64,000 nt of DNA from positions 1 through 64,000 of the forward strand of contig JALCSU010000008.1 in assembly GCA_022653735.1 (NCBI GenBank), in the 5' to 3' direction. Both the position numbers and the translations under genes were made by a program. The notes beneath the pieces were generated by a model. It was not told the DNA's origin. It was given only the letters and a program-made list of their open reading frames with translations, and did not search any database. Below are positions 28,756-34,838 of this stretch, piece by piece (positions within the stretch are counted from its first letter, which is position 1; each line of letters begins with the position of its first letter). Origin of the DNA: Bacteroidales bacterium (lineage in GTDB: Bacteria > Bacteroidota > Bacteroidia > Bacteroidales > UBA932).

Positions 28756-29640
28756 ATGGAAAAGAAAAATGTAGCAATGTCAGTTCGGGCCAAACTCCTG
28801 AACATCCGGAATTCAGTGCCCGGGACCGATTATATGCAAGTTCTGCTCAGATACATCCAAGAGCGGATGTTGTACAGGCTGTCGATGAGCCAGTATCGGG
28901 ATAACTTCTGTCTGAAAGGAAGTGCCCTTCTCTTCGCCTATGAAAAGTTCAAGGCTCGTCCGACGAAAGACATTGATTTCCTGGGCGATAAGATCAGCAG
29001 AGACAAAGAAACCATTCGAAAAGCTTTTCGCAAGATATGCACAATTCAGTGCCCTGAAGATGGTCTAACTTTCGATAACGGGGAGAATGACATAAAGGTT
29101 GAGGATATTTCTTTGGATAAAGAGTATAATGGTGTTACAGTTACTGTGACAGCTCATCTTGACACCATTGTGCAACATTTTTCTATGGATATTGGGTTTG
29201 GTGACATTGTTGTTCCTGAGCCCCAGGAATTGGACTATCCTCTCCTCCTTGATGATATGCCAGAGGTAAGCATCAACGCTTATTCTTTGGAGACCGTGGT
29301 TGCCGAGAAGTTTCAGACAATGATTGATCGGGCATTGGCCAACAGCAGGATGAAAGACTTCTATGATGTGTACTCCATTCTCTCGTCAGAATCAGAAAAC
29401 GTCAAGGTGAATGAGGAGATTCTTTCTGAAGCAATTGCCTCTGTTTTCAGCAATAGAGGAACGACATATACTGAGAATCATCCACTTTTCAATGGCGAAT
29501 TCAAGAATGATCCTATCAAGCAGACTCAATGGAACGCATTCTTGAGAAAGATGAAATTCAAGGGAGAATTGCCACTGAATGAAGTCGTTGATTATATCAC
29601 GGAAAAGTTGTCCCCTTATTGGCTATCGTTGAATAAATGA
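28756..29640 (+). CDS. AbiEii/AbiGii-family nucleotidyltransferase toxin
   Basis: Toxin partner of AbiEi, a DNA-polymerase-beta-like nucleotidyltransferase. In the 294-aa product the catalytic motif is G55-S56 (LKGSALL) with D72-x-D74 (KDIDFL), a further Asp in FSMDIGFGD (about 145), and the family helix ETVVAEKFQTMIDRA followed by RMKDFYDVY. All expected residues are there, so it should be active, presumably transferring nucleotides to an RNA or small molecule as reported for AbiEii relatives. Start is ATG 28756, one base after the antitoxin stop. Its last four bases (ATGA) overlap the start of a metallophosphoesterase gene. Confidence 0.9.
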   Translation: MEKKNVAMSVRAKLLNIRNSVPGTDYMQVLLRYIQERMLYRLSMSQYRDNFCLKGSALLFAYEKFKARPTKDIDFLGDKISRDKETIRKAFRKICTIQCPEDGLTFDNGENDIKVEDISLDKEYNGVTVTVTAHLDTIVQHFSMDIGFGDIVVPEPQELDYPLLLDDMPEVSINAYSLETVVAEKFQTMIDRALANSRMKDFYDVYSILSSESENVKVNEEILSEAIASVFSNRGTTYTENHPLFNGEFKNDPIKQTQWNAFLRKMKFKGELPLNEVVDYITEKLSPYWLSLNK

Positions 29641-30404
29641 ATTCATTTCACACATACGCATTTCCTAACGCAAAGAGCGTTGTTGTCTGCGGAGATATTC
29701 ACGGCGAATTCAACGCCGTGATATACAAGCTATGTATCCAGTACCAGATGACAGATACTGTGCTTATTATTGCAGGGGACTGCGGATTTGGGTTCGATAA
29801 GCCGGAATACTATGACAATGTGTACAATCGCAATTCATCAAGGCTGAACAAGGCGAACAATTGGGTTGTAATGATTCGGGGGAACCACGATGATCCAGCG
29901 TATTTTCAGGAGGAACGCATTCATCACGAGCGATTCCGCTGCATTCCGGATTACAGTGTTATCCAAGCTTGCAGACACAACATCCTTTGCGTCGGTGGCG
30001 CTGTCAGTATAGACCGGGATTATCGGAAGAAGCACGATTCCCGGCATCTGCGCTCCGGTATCGCATCTTACTGGGCTGATGAAATGCCCGTCTATGACAA
30101 GGAAAAACTGGACAGCATCTGTCAAGAACTCAAGATCGACACGGTCATCACTCACTCGGCACCATCCTTTTGTGAGCTGATCTTAAAGGATGGCTTAACC
30201 GAATGGGCAGAATTGGACCCGGATATTCCTGCGGACTGCGCGAAAGAGCGAGAGACGATGGACTGTATTCACAATTATCTCAAATCAGCCGGGCATCCAG
30301 TGTCCCACTGGTATTACGGTCACTTCCACCAGAGCTGGAATTCCGAGATAGACGGCATCCTATTCTCGATGCTGGATATCATGGAGTTCAAAGAGATACA
30401 CTGA
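29637..30404 (+). CDS. Calcineurin-like metallophosphoesterase coupled to AbiE
   Basis: Two-metal phosphoesterase of 255 aa with every signature: D20-x-H22 (CGDIHGEF), D48 (AGDCGFGF), N83-H84 (RGNHDD), H173 (THSAP) and H229-x-H231 (GHFH). No signal peptide, so cytoplasmic. It overlaps the AbiEii toxin gene by 4 bp (ATGA), which predicts translational coupling and one operon abiEi-abiEii-phosphoesterase. Members of this fold cleave phosphoproteins, cyclic nucleotides, Ap4A or RNA ends; any of these could oppose or extend the toxin's nucleotidyl transfer, but that is inference. Confidence 0.88.
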   Translation: MNSFHTYAFPNAKSVVVCGDIHGEFNAVIYKLCIQYQMTDTVLIIAGDCGFGFDKPEYYDNVYNRNSSRLNKANNWVVMIRGNHDDPAYFQEERIHHERFRCIPDYSVIQACRHNILCVGGAVSIDRDYRKKHDSRHLRSGIASYWADEMPVYDKEKLDSICQELKIDTVITHSAPSFCELILKDGLTEWAELDPDIPADCAKERETMDCIHNYLKSAGHPVSHWYYGHFHQSWNSEIDGILFSMLDIMEFKEIH

Positions 30405-30487
30405 ATGCGAAGTAAGCGTCTCCGGGAATACGCATTGCCGCTCGCAAGATCTGCCGCTACCTTTGCGTTTTCAAAAGTGAGAAGTCA

Positions 30488-30922
30488 ATGGAAACGCAAA
30501 TGAATGAGTTTACGGAGATAGCCAGCAAGCGTTATCAGTGCGCATGGCGCGTGTATGAAGCCACCATTCGCCGTGGTGGATCAGCCAAGTTATCCTCGTA
30601 TTGTGAGTTGGTTCACGTCAATTACGAGGGCATGAAGCATTGGGTTGCTGCGCGCGGACTGTCCGTTCGCCATTTGAGAGGGAGAAACAGCAGGCGCAAA
30701 ATCCAAATCGAAGAAAACGCAGTTGGAGGGTCGCCGGATATGTTCGTGCAGTTCATGCCGCCGACTCCCATGCCATCGGTTCCGATATGCGGTGTTAAAA
30801 TCGATTTCCCTGGTGGGGTGACGCTGACTCTCCGGGAGTGTTCCCCGGAAGGCATAGTCGCCTTGCTTGATGCCTATGAGCGCCGCAGGTCGGCGAGGGA
30901 GGCTGCGGAATGTTTTCGTTAG
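30488..30922 (+). CDS. IS66-type accessory protein TnpA (relic element)
   Basis: First small protein of an IS66-family element. The 144 residues begin with a helix-turn-helix-like part (about 1-60) and end in the family's beta segment PGGVTLTLRECSPEGIVALL, close to the PGG-x-x-L segment of IS66 TnpA. A promoter TTG (30435) - 20 bp - TACCTTTG (30458-30465) lies upstream. The tnpB start overlaps its end by 13 bp, the usual tight packing of IS66 genes. tnpB is cut short and tnpC (the DDE transposase) is missing, so this gene is stranded. Confidence 0.72.
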   Translation: METQMNEFTEIASKRYQCAWRVYEATIRRGGSAKLSSYCELVHVNYEGMKHWVAARGLSVRHLRGRNSRRKIQIEENAVGGSPDMFVQFMPPTPMPSVPICGVKIDFPGGVTLTLRECSPEGIVALLDAYERRRSAREAAECFR

Positions 30923-31083
30923 AGGCCAGCCACAGGTACTTCGTGTGCCAGCACCCCGTGAACATGCGCAAGGGCATCGACTCCCTGTTCAACCTGATCC
31001 ACGCGGAGCAGGAGCGCAAGGCGGCAGAGCGGAACGCCTTTCAGCACCCGGGAGGTCATCCGTTACAGGATGGACCCACCTAA
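30910..31083 (+). pseudogene. IS66 TnpB fragment
   Basis: The frame starts MFSLEASHRYFVCQHPVNMR and continues KGIDSLFNLI, the conserved N-terminus of IS66 TnpB (RY-x(n)-DMRKGIDGL type), but homology is lost after about residue 35 and it stops at 57; intact TnpB is about 115 aa. Downstream to 31140 there is an open +1 frame (TREVIRYRMDPPKFFKDVYR) that I cannot assign. The break marks a deletion or a later insertion. Confidence 0.7.
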
Positions 31084-31141
31084 GTTCTTCAAGGACGTGT
31101 ACCGTGTCCACACCATAAAGTCCGGAGACGCTTACGTCACT

Positions 31142-31178
31142 TGGCAAACATCTATTGTCGGGTGTCGTGTTTCTTTTT
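31142..31178. repeat. 37-bp direct repeat, copy 1 (inside island)
   Basis: Starts TGGCAAACATCTATTGTCGG and is matched at 36 of 37 positions by 33502-33538. Follows the IS66 relic. It resembles an insertion-sequence end but I cannot name the family. Confidence 0.7.
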
Positions 31179-31263
31179 TAGGGGTCAGATGCAAAACCCT
31201 GTGTTTAAGGATACACCACGGTCATCCTGCACGTTCTTAATACGAATAATCCTTGCCATTTTA

Positions 31264-31560
31264 TTACAGATGTCTTTGATAGTCCATCTTCTCGTGGAGG
31301 ATACGATCCACCCAGATGGAGCCGTCTTTATGCTTCTTATAAAAAACAATATGATGCCCAACTTTAAAACTAAATAACCCGGGCTTTATGACATCATAAA
31401 TCTTTTCAAGGAAAGCTGGCAAACTGTTCAGTCCTTGAATTGTGGTGTAAATCTGCCGATAATAAATGACAGCCTGATCTTCTGACCAGTTCTCAACTGT
31501 ATAGTCCCAAATACCGTCCAAATCGGCAATGGCCTTTCTGGATAATCTGATCTTAGCCAT
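31264..31560 (-). CDS. parE: ParE/RelE-family toxin
   Basis: Toxin of a type II TA pair; ParE members poison DNA gyrase while RelE members cut mRNA on the ribosome. The 98 residues match ParE: KIRLSRKAIADLDGIWDYT at the start, a central EKIYDVIKPGLFSFKVGHH and C-terminal SIWVDRILHEKMDYQRHL. The long N-terminal helices and pairing with a ParD-type antitoxin favour ParE. It overlaps the antitoxin gene by 8 bp. Confidence 0.9.
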   Translation of the reverse strand: MAKIRLSRKAIADLDGIWDYTVENWSEDQAVIYYRQIYTTIQGLNSLPAFLEKIYDVIKPGLFSFKVGHHIVFYKKHKDGSIWVDRILHEKMDYQRHL

Positions 31561-31810
31561 TGTTACTCCGCTTTGCCTTCAACTCATCCAAGTGGGACTC
31601 GAAGTCAAAGTCGTCGACATACCCGCTTGCTTCACCTTCCTCAATGGCAGCACGGAGAGCTGCTATCTTTTGCTCATCCTCCTCAAGTCTTCTAAGTCCT
31701 GCACGAATCACCTCACTGGCATTCGTGTAGCGGCCACTAAGAACACTGGCCTGTATAAATGCGTCAAAATGAGACCCTAATGCAACAGTAGTGGTTTTCA
31801 TCTCTATCAT
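31553..31810 (-). CDS. parD: ParD-family antitoxin
   Basis: Ribbon-helix-helix antitoxin of 85 aa. KTTTVALGSHFDAFIQASV is the DNA-binding ribbon and first helix; SGRYTNASEVIRAGLRRLEE is the ParD hallmark; the acidic C-terminus wraps the toxin. First of the two genes, as is standard, with the toxin overlapping by 8 bp. Met 4 (31801) is an alternative start. A perfect inverted repeat overlaps its promoter box, which fits the known self-repression of ParD. Confidence 0.9.
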   Translation of the reverse strand: MIEMKTTTVALGSHFDAFIQASVLSGRYTNASEVIRAGLRRLEEDEQKIAALRAAIEEGEASGYVDDFDFESHLDELKAKRSNNG

Positions 31811-31819
31811 TATTTGCTA

Positions 31820-31849
31820 CAAATATAAGAAATATTCTTATGCATCAAA
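31820..31849 (-). promoter_or_regulatory. parDE promoter and operator
   Basis: On the minus strand: TTTG (31849-31846), 18 bp, TATATTTG (31827-31820). A perfect inverted repeat ATAAGAA-ATA-TTCTTAT (31825-31841) overlaps the -7 box, as expected for a ParD operator. Confidence 0.7.
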
Positions 31850-31908
31850 TCGTTCTTCAATCAAAAAATAGATTATATATTTTTGGTCGTATTTTCCAAA
31901 CGGATTAC

Positions 31909-31977
31909 GGCCAACTGTCGAATCAAAAATCGGCCAAGTGTCGAATCAAAATCCAGCCAAGTATCGAACTGAATTTT
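31909..31977 (+). repeat. Three 23-bp direct repeats before the DUF4143 ATPase
   Basis: Units begin at 31909, 31932 and 31955, exactly 23 bp apart, with core (G/A)GCCAA-(C/G)T-(G/A)TCGAA. They end just before the promoter of the ATPase gene (TTG 31989, TATATTTG 32012-32019). A 23-bp step is close to two helical turns, so a protein could bind all three on nearly one face. The AGCCAA core recurs in the array at 62508-62624 before another ATPase gene. Confidence 0.75.
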
Positions 31978-31988
31978 GTCTAAATATG

Positions 31989-32019
31989 TTGATATTCAGG
32001 TGGAAATATTCTATATTTG
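31989..32019 (+). promoter_or_regulatory. Promoter of the DUF4143 ATPase gene
   Basis: TTG at 31989-31991, 20 bp, TATATTTG at 32012-32019. It places the transcript start near 32026 and so fixes the translation start at ATG 32042, not upstream. Confidence 0.7.
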
Positions 32020-32041
32020 CAATCAAATCAAGTCGAAAGAA

Positions 32042-33355
32042 ATGAAAGAATATAAGAAACGAGTTGCGGACCAAATACTATCGGATAAGCTGGAATCTTC
32101 CAGTGCTGTTCTCATAGAAGGTCCCAAATACTGTGGAAAGACAACCTTGGCTTCACAACAGGCAGGAAGCATTCTTTATATGGCTGATCCAGAGAAAAAG
32201 AGTCAGAACCTAGCCCTTGCCAGGACCAATATTTCCCGTCTGCTTGCAGGTAAAACCCCGAGACTGATTGACGAATGGCAAATTGCTCCTCAGTTTTGGG
32301 ATGCAGTGAGAAATGAGGTTGATAAACGGGATGAGGACGGTCAGTTTATGCTTACGGGCTCAGCTGTCCCTCCCAAGCCAAAGAAAGACGAAAAGGGGAA
32401 TATAATAGAGGATGAGAAGATTTATCACACTGGGACAGGACGAGTCTCTCGCCTAAAACTTCGTCCAATGTCCCTTTGGGAGTCTGAAGATTCAACCGGT
32501 GATGTCAGTTTAGGGCGTTTGTTTGAAAATGCAGATACGGTGGATGGTGAAAGTCACATAGACCTTGAAAGACTTGCCTTTCTAACTTGTCGAGGTGGGT
32601 GGCCAAAAGCAGTATTAAGGAAAAAAGAAAAAGCCTCCTTGGCGCAGGCCTTTGATTATTTCGATTCTGTGGTCAGTACAGATATCAAAAGAGTCGATGA
32701 TGTTGAACGGGATGAAGAGCTGGCAAGGCGGATCATGCGTTCTTATGCTCGGAATCAAGGTTCTCAAGCGACAGTCGGCACCATTCTCGCGGATATCAAA
32801 AACAATGGTGACGAACTGATGTCAGACGCCACTGTTTATAGCTACCTAAAAGCATTGAAGGAGATATTTGTCATAGAGGACGCCACGGCTTGGAATCCAA
32901 ACTTGAGGAGCAAGACTGCCATTCGGACGTCCGATACCAGATATTTCATTGATCCATCCATCGCAACCGCCGCCCTTGGTCTGGGTCCGAAGGATTTGAT
33001 CAATGATATGGAGACATTCGGCTTATTCTTCGAAACTCTTGCAGTCAGAGATCTAAGAGTCTATGCCGATGCCTTGGATGGCAAAGTCTATCATTATCGC
33101 GACAAGAACAATCTTGAATGCGATGCTGTCGTCTACTTGAGGAATGGCTCTTATGGACTGGTAGAAATCAAGATTGGAGGGTCAGGTCTCATCAACGCCG
33201 GAGCTGAAAACCTTAAGGTTCTTTCTGACAAGATTGACTCAACAAGAATGAAGAAGTCCTCCTTCCTGATGGTGCTGACCGGGATAGGTGATTATCCATA
33301 TCGCCGGACAGAAGATGGGGTGCTTGTCATTCCGATAGGCTGCCTAAAGGACTAA
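32042..33355 (+). CDS. DUF4143-family AAA ATPase with PD-(D/E)XK-like C-terminus
   Basis: Cytoplasmic ATPase of 437 aa, family role unknown. The Walker A is GPKYCGKTTLA (about 27-37), Walker B RLIDEWQIAP (about 76-85), sensor-like MLTGSAVPP (about 103-111). DUF4143 follows, with winged-helix features (about 205-290), then a nuclease-like motif ECDAVVYLRNGSYGLVEIKIGG near residues 361-382, the D...E-x-K pattern of PD-(D/E)XK enzymes. Such genes are mobile and abundant in Bacteroidota, often near TA genes. It is the last gene of the tRNA-Leu island, with its own promoter and three repeats upstream. Intact here. Confidence 0.88.
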   Translation: MKEYKKRVADQILSDKLESSSAVLIEGPKYCGKTTLASQQAGSILYMADPEKKSQNLALARTNISRLLAGKTPRLIDEWQIAPQFWDAVRNEVDKRDEDGQFMLTGSAVPPKPKKDEKGNIIEDEKIYHTGTGRVSRLKLRPMSLWESEDSTGDVSLGRLFENADTVDGESHIDLERLAFLTCRGGWPKAVLRKKEKASLAQAFDYFDSVVSTDIKRVDDVERDEELARRIMRSYARNQGSQATVGTILADIKNNGDELMSDATVYSYLKALKEIFVIEDATAWNPNLRSKTAIRTSDTRYFIDPSIATAALGLGPKDLINDMETFGLFFETLAVRDLRVYADALDGKVYHYRDKNNLECDAVVYLRNGSYGLVEIKIGGSGLINAGAENLKVLSDKIDSTRMKKSSFLMVLTGIGDYPYRRTEDGVLVIPIGCLKD

Positions 33356-33438
33356 TCTCGTCTTTTAGGCTCCTTGTTCTACAGCTTGCGTTTTAGCTTG
33401 TAAAAAGTAATACGCAGATTATAAGCATATAAAAGTAC

Positions 33439-33453
33439 TCCCGCCCGAGGCAC
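33439..33453 (+). repeat. attR-like site
   Basis: TCCCGCCCGAGGCAC, identical to the 3' end of tRNA-Leu at 26401-26415. Marks the right end of the island. Confidence 0.75.
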
Positions 33454-33457
33454 GAGG

Positions 33458-33491
33458 ATACGCTTTCTGGATGTCTATAAGGCGTATTTTT
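33458..33491 (+). terminator. Displaced original terminator of tRNA-Leu
   Basis: Stem ATACGCTTT / AAGGCGTAT (one G-U pair; 33458-33466 with 33479-33487) and then TTTT, starting 4 bp past attR. Its place right after a copy of the tRNA 3' end suggests it ended the tRNA transcript before the insertion. The 314-bp gap 33356-33669 otherwise holds attR, the second 37-bp repeat and no gene that I can support. Confidence 0.65.
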
Positions 33492-33501
33492 GTTAGTTGC
33501 C

Positions 33502-33538
33502 TGGCAAACATCTATTGTCGGGTGTCGTGGTTCTTTTT
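33502..33538. repeat. 37-bp direct repeat, copy 2 (outside island)
   Basis: Matches 31142-31178 with one mismatch (position 29, T/G). It lies just past attR, thus one copy is inside the island and one outside. Confidence 0.7.
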
Positions 33539-33669
33539 CAGCCTTTTCTGAAGACGTTGATGATTCTGAAATAAATGATAAAATCTCGAACATTTGGCTT
33601 TCTTGATTGTTATATTGATGCAAGCTTCCGTAAGAAAGACTGGGCATGTGGTGGAGCGGAGGCTGGATA

Positions 33670-34170
33670 ATGAAGATTGATATGCTTGATAGAAAGATAC
33701 TTGAGAGGCTTTTCCGTCAGAACTACAGCGGGATGATTCGTCTGGCCAGCATTCTGCTGAGGGATGACAAGGAAGCTGAAGATGTGGTACTGGACGTATT
33801 CGAACGGCTGATGAGGCCGGGATCCACGGCAAGCATCACGACCGGCTATCTGATGACAGCCGTGCATCATGGTTGCGTGAATGTTATCCGGAAGAAGAAA
33901 CTACATGAACAGGTATGCAATTTATATCCTGTTGAGTTGGAATTGGAGAATAATCCTGTCTCGCAACAGCTGAATCGATTGGCTGAAATCCAGCGCTGCA
34001 TTGACAAGATGGGAGAGCCTTCCCGTTCCATTTTCCGAATGCGCTTTGACGATGACCTTACGATAAGAGAGATTGCCAAGCGCACAAAGATTTCAGTAGG
34101 CACCGTACATAAGTGTCTTCATCAAGGCATCCAGCAAATCAAACTGCATTTTAATCAGGAAAGGTCATGA
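33670..34170 (+). CDS. ECF-type RNA polymerase sigma factor
   Basis: Extracytoplasmic-function sigma factor of 166 aa. Region 2 is LFRQNYSGMIRLASILLRDD followed by KEAEDVVLDVFERL; region 4 is FRMRFDDDLTIREIAKRTKI with SVGTVHKCLHQGIQQIKLHF, the helix-turn-helix that reads the -35 element. ATG 33670 gives the usual short N-terminus; an earlier Met (33646) would add eight unlikely residues. It overlaps the anti-sigma gene by 4 bp (ATGA). Together with the next two genes it forms a FecI-FecR-receptor type surface-signalling cassette. Target promoters cannot be read. Confidence 0.9.
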   Translation: MKIDMLDRKILERLFRQNYSGMIRLASILLRDDKEAEDVVLDVFERLMRPGSTASITTGYLMTAVHHGCVNVIRKKKLHEQVCNLYPVELELENNPVSQQLNRLAEIQRCIDKMGEPSRSIFRMRFDDDLTIREIAKRTKISVGTVHKCLHQGIQQIKLHFNQERS

Positions 34171-34835
34171 ACACAGAAGAACACATTAAGGAAATATGGG
34201 ATATGCTAGACAATGCTCAGGCATATTCCGATGAGGAAATCCGCCATTTGCTTAGCGAAGATGAGGATGCCCGTGAGGCATACCGCCTAATGGTAGAGAT
34301 TAAAAACAGTTACCGGCAGCTTCACTCCGCTGACAAAGCCATCGATGTCGATAGGGCGTGGGTGCGGTTTGCTTCAGAGCATCCAGAGAAACGCAATAAG
34401 CAGCAGCCACAATTCATGGGCCGGCTTGTAAGCATGAGAAAATATGCCGCCATTGGCATCGCCGTCTTGCTGATGAGCGGGCTGTCTTATGCGGCCATCA
34501 TTCAGATGCGCCGCAAGAACGAGATTCGGAAGGAGCAACCTGTACTCACGGAAATGAAGTCAGTCCCCGCCCGCCAGTATGAGGCTTCTTCTGAAACTGC
34601 AGACACTTTGCAGGTGAAGCCTAAGACCTTTGACAATGTGCCACTGGGGAGGATGCTACCCGAAATCGCCGACTACTATGGTATGAAAGTCAAATTCCTC
34701 TCCGAGGATGTTAAGGAGCTCCGTCTTTTCTTCACTTGGAATCCGAAAGAGTCTATAGATAAAGTAATTAATAAGTTGAACCAGTTTGAGCGTCTGAATG
34801 TGAAGAGGGACGGACAGGACATCATCGTGGAGTGA
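34167..34835 (+). CDS. FecR-type anti-sigma factor
   Basis: Single-pass inner-membrane regulator of 222 aa that holds the sigma factor until a receptor signals. The cytoplasmic N-terminal part (about 1-85) is acidic and helical, a membrane helix follows (YAAIGIAVLLMSGLSYAAII, about 90-110), and the periplasmic C-terminus has the DUF4974/STN-like fold FDNVPLGRMLPEIADYYGMK. It is shorter than classic FecR (about 320 aa) and lacks most of the central FecR domain. Overlaps the sigma gene by 4 bp and ends 3 bp before the receptor gene, so all three are one operon. Confidence 0.85.
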   Translation: MNTEEHIKEIWDMLDNAQAYSDEEIRHLLSEDEDAREAYRLMVEIKNSYRQLHSADKAIDVDRAWVRFASEHPEKRNKQQPQFMGRLVSMRKYAAIGIAVLLMSGLSYAAIIQMRRKNEIRKEQPVLTEMKSVPARQYEASSETADTLQVKPKTFDNVPLGRMLPEIADYYGMKVKFLSEDVKELRLFFTWNPKESIDKVINKLNQFERLNVKRDGQDIIVE

Positions 34836-34838
34836 GTC

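Larger units (their letters stand above)
26401..33453. mobile_element. Accessory island inserted at the 3' end of tRNA-Leu
   Basis: About 7.05 kb bounded by 15-bp direct repeats TCCCGCCCGAGGCAC (26401-26415 in the tRNA; 33439-33453). Immediately right of the second copy is a 9-bp stem plus T-run that looks like the tRNA gene's original terminator, displaced by the insertion. Cargo: truncated IS1634-type transposase, an unknown membrane protein, AbiEi-AbiEii-metallophosphoesterase, an IS66 relic, ParD-ParE and a DUF4143 ATPase. No integrase or mobilisation gene is visible, so the element looks immobile or was moved by an integrase elsewhere. Confidence 0.75.

Noticed and set aside
31141..31377. 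Plus-strand frame across the 37-bp repeat and parE
   Set aside because: Mostly the antisense of the parE gene; no support.
31909..31977. Short CRISPR array
   Set aside because: The repeats abut without spacers (23-bp period made of the repeat itself) and no cas gene is near. No CRISPR array was seen anywhere in the window.
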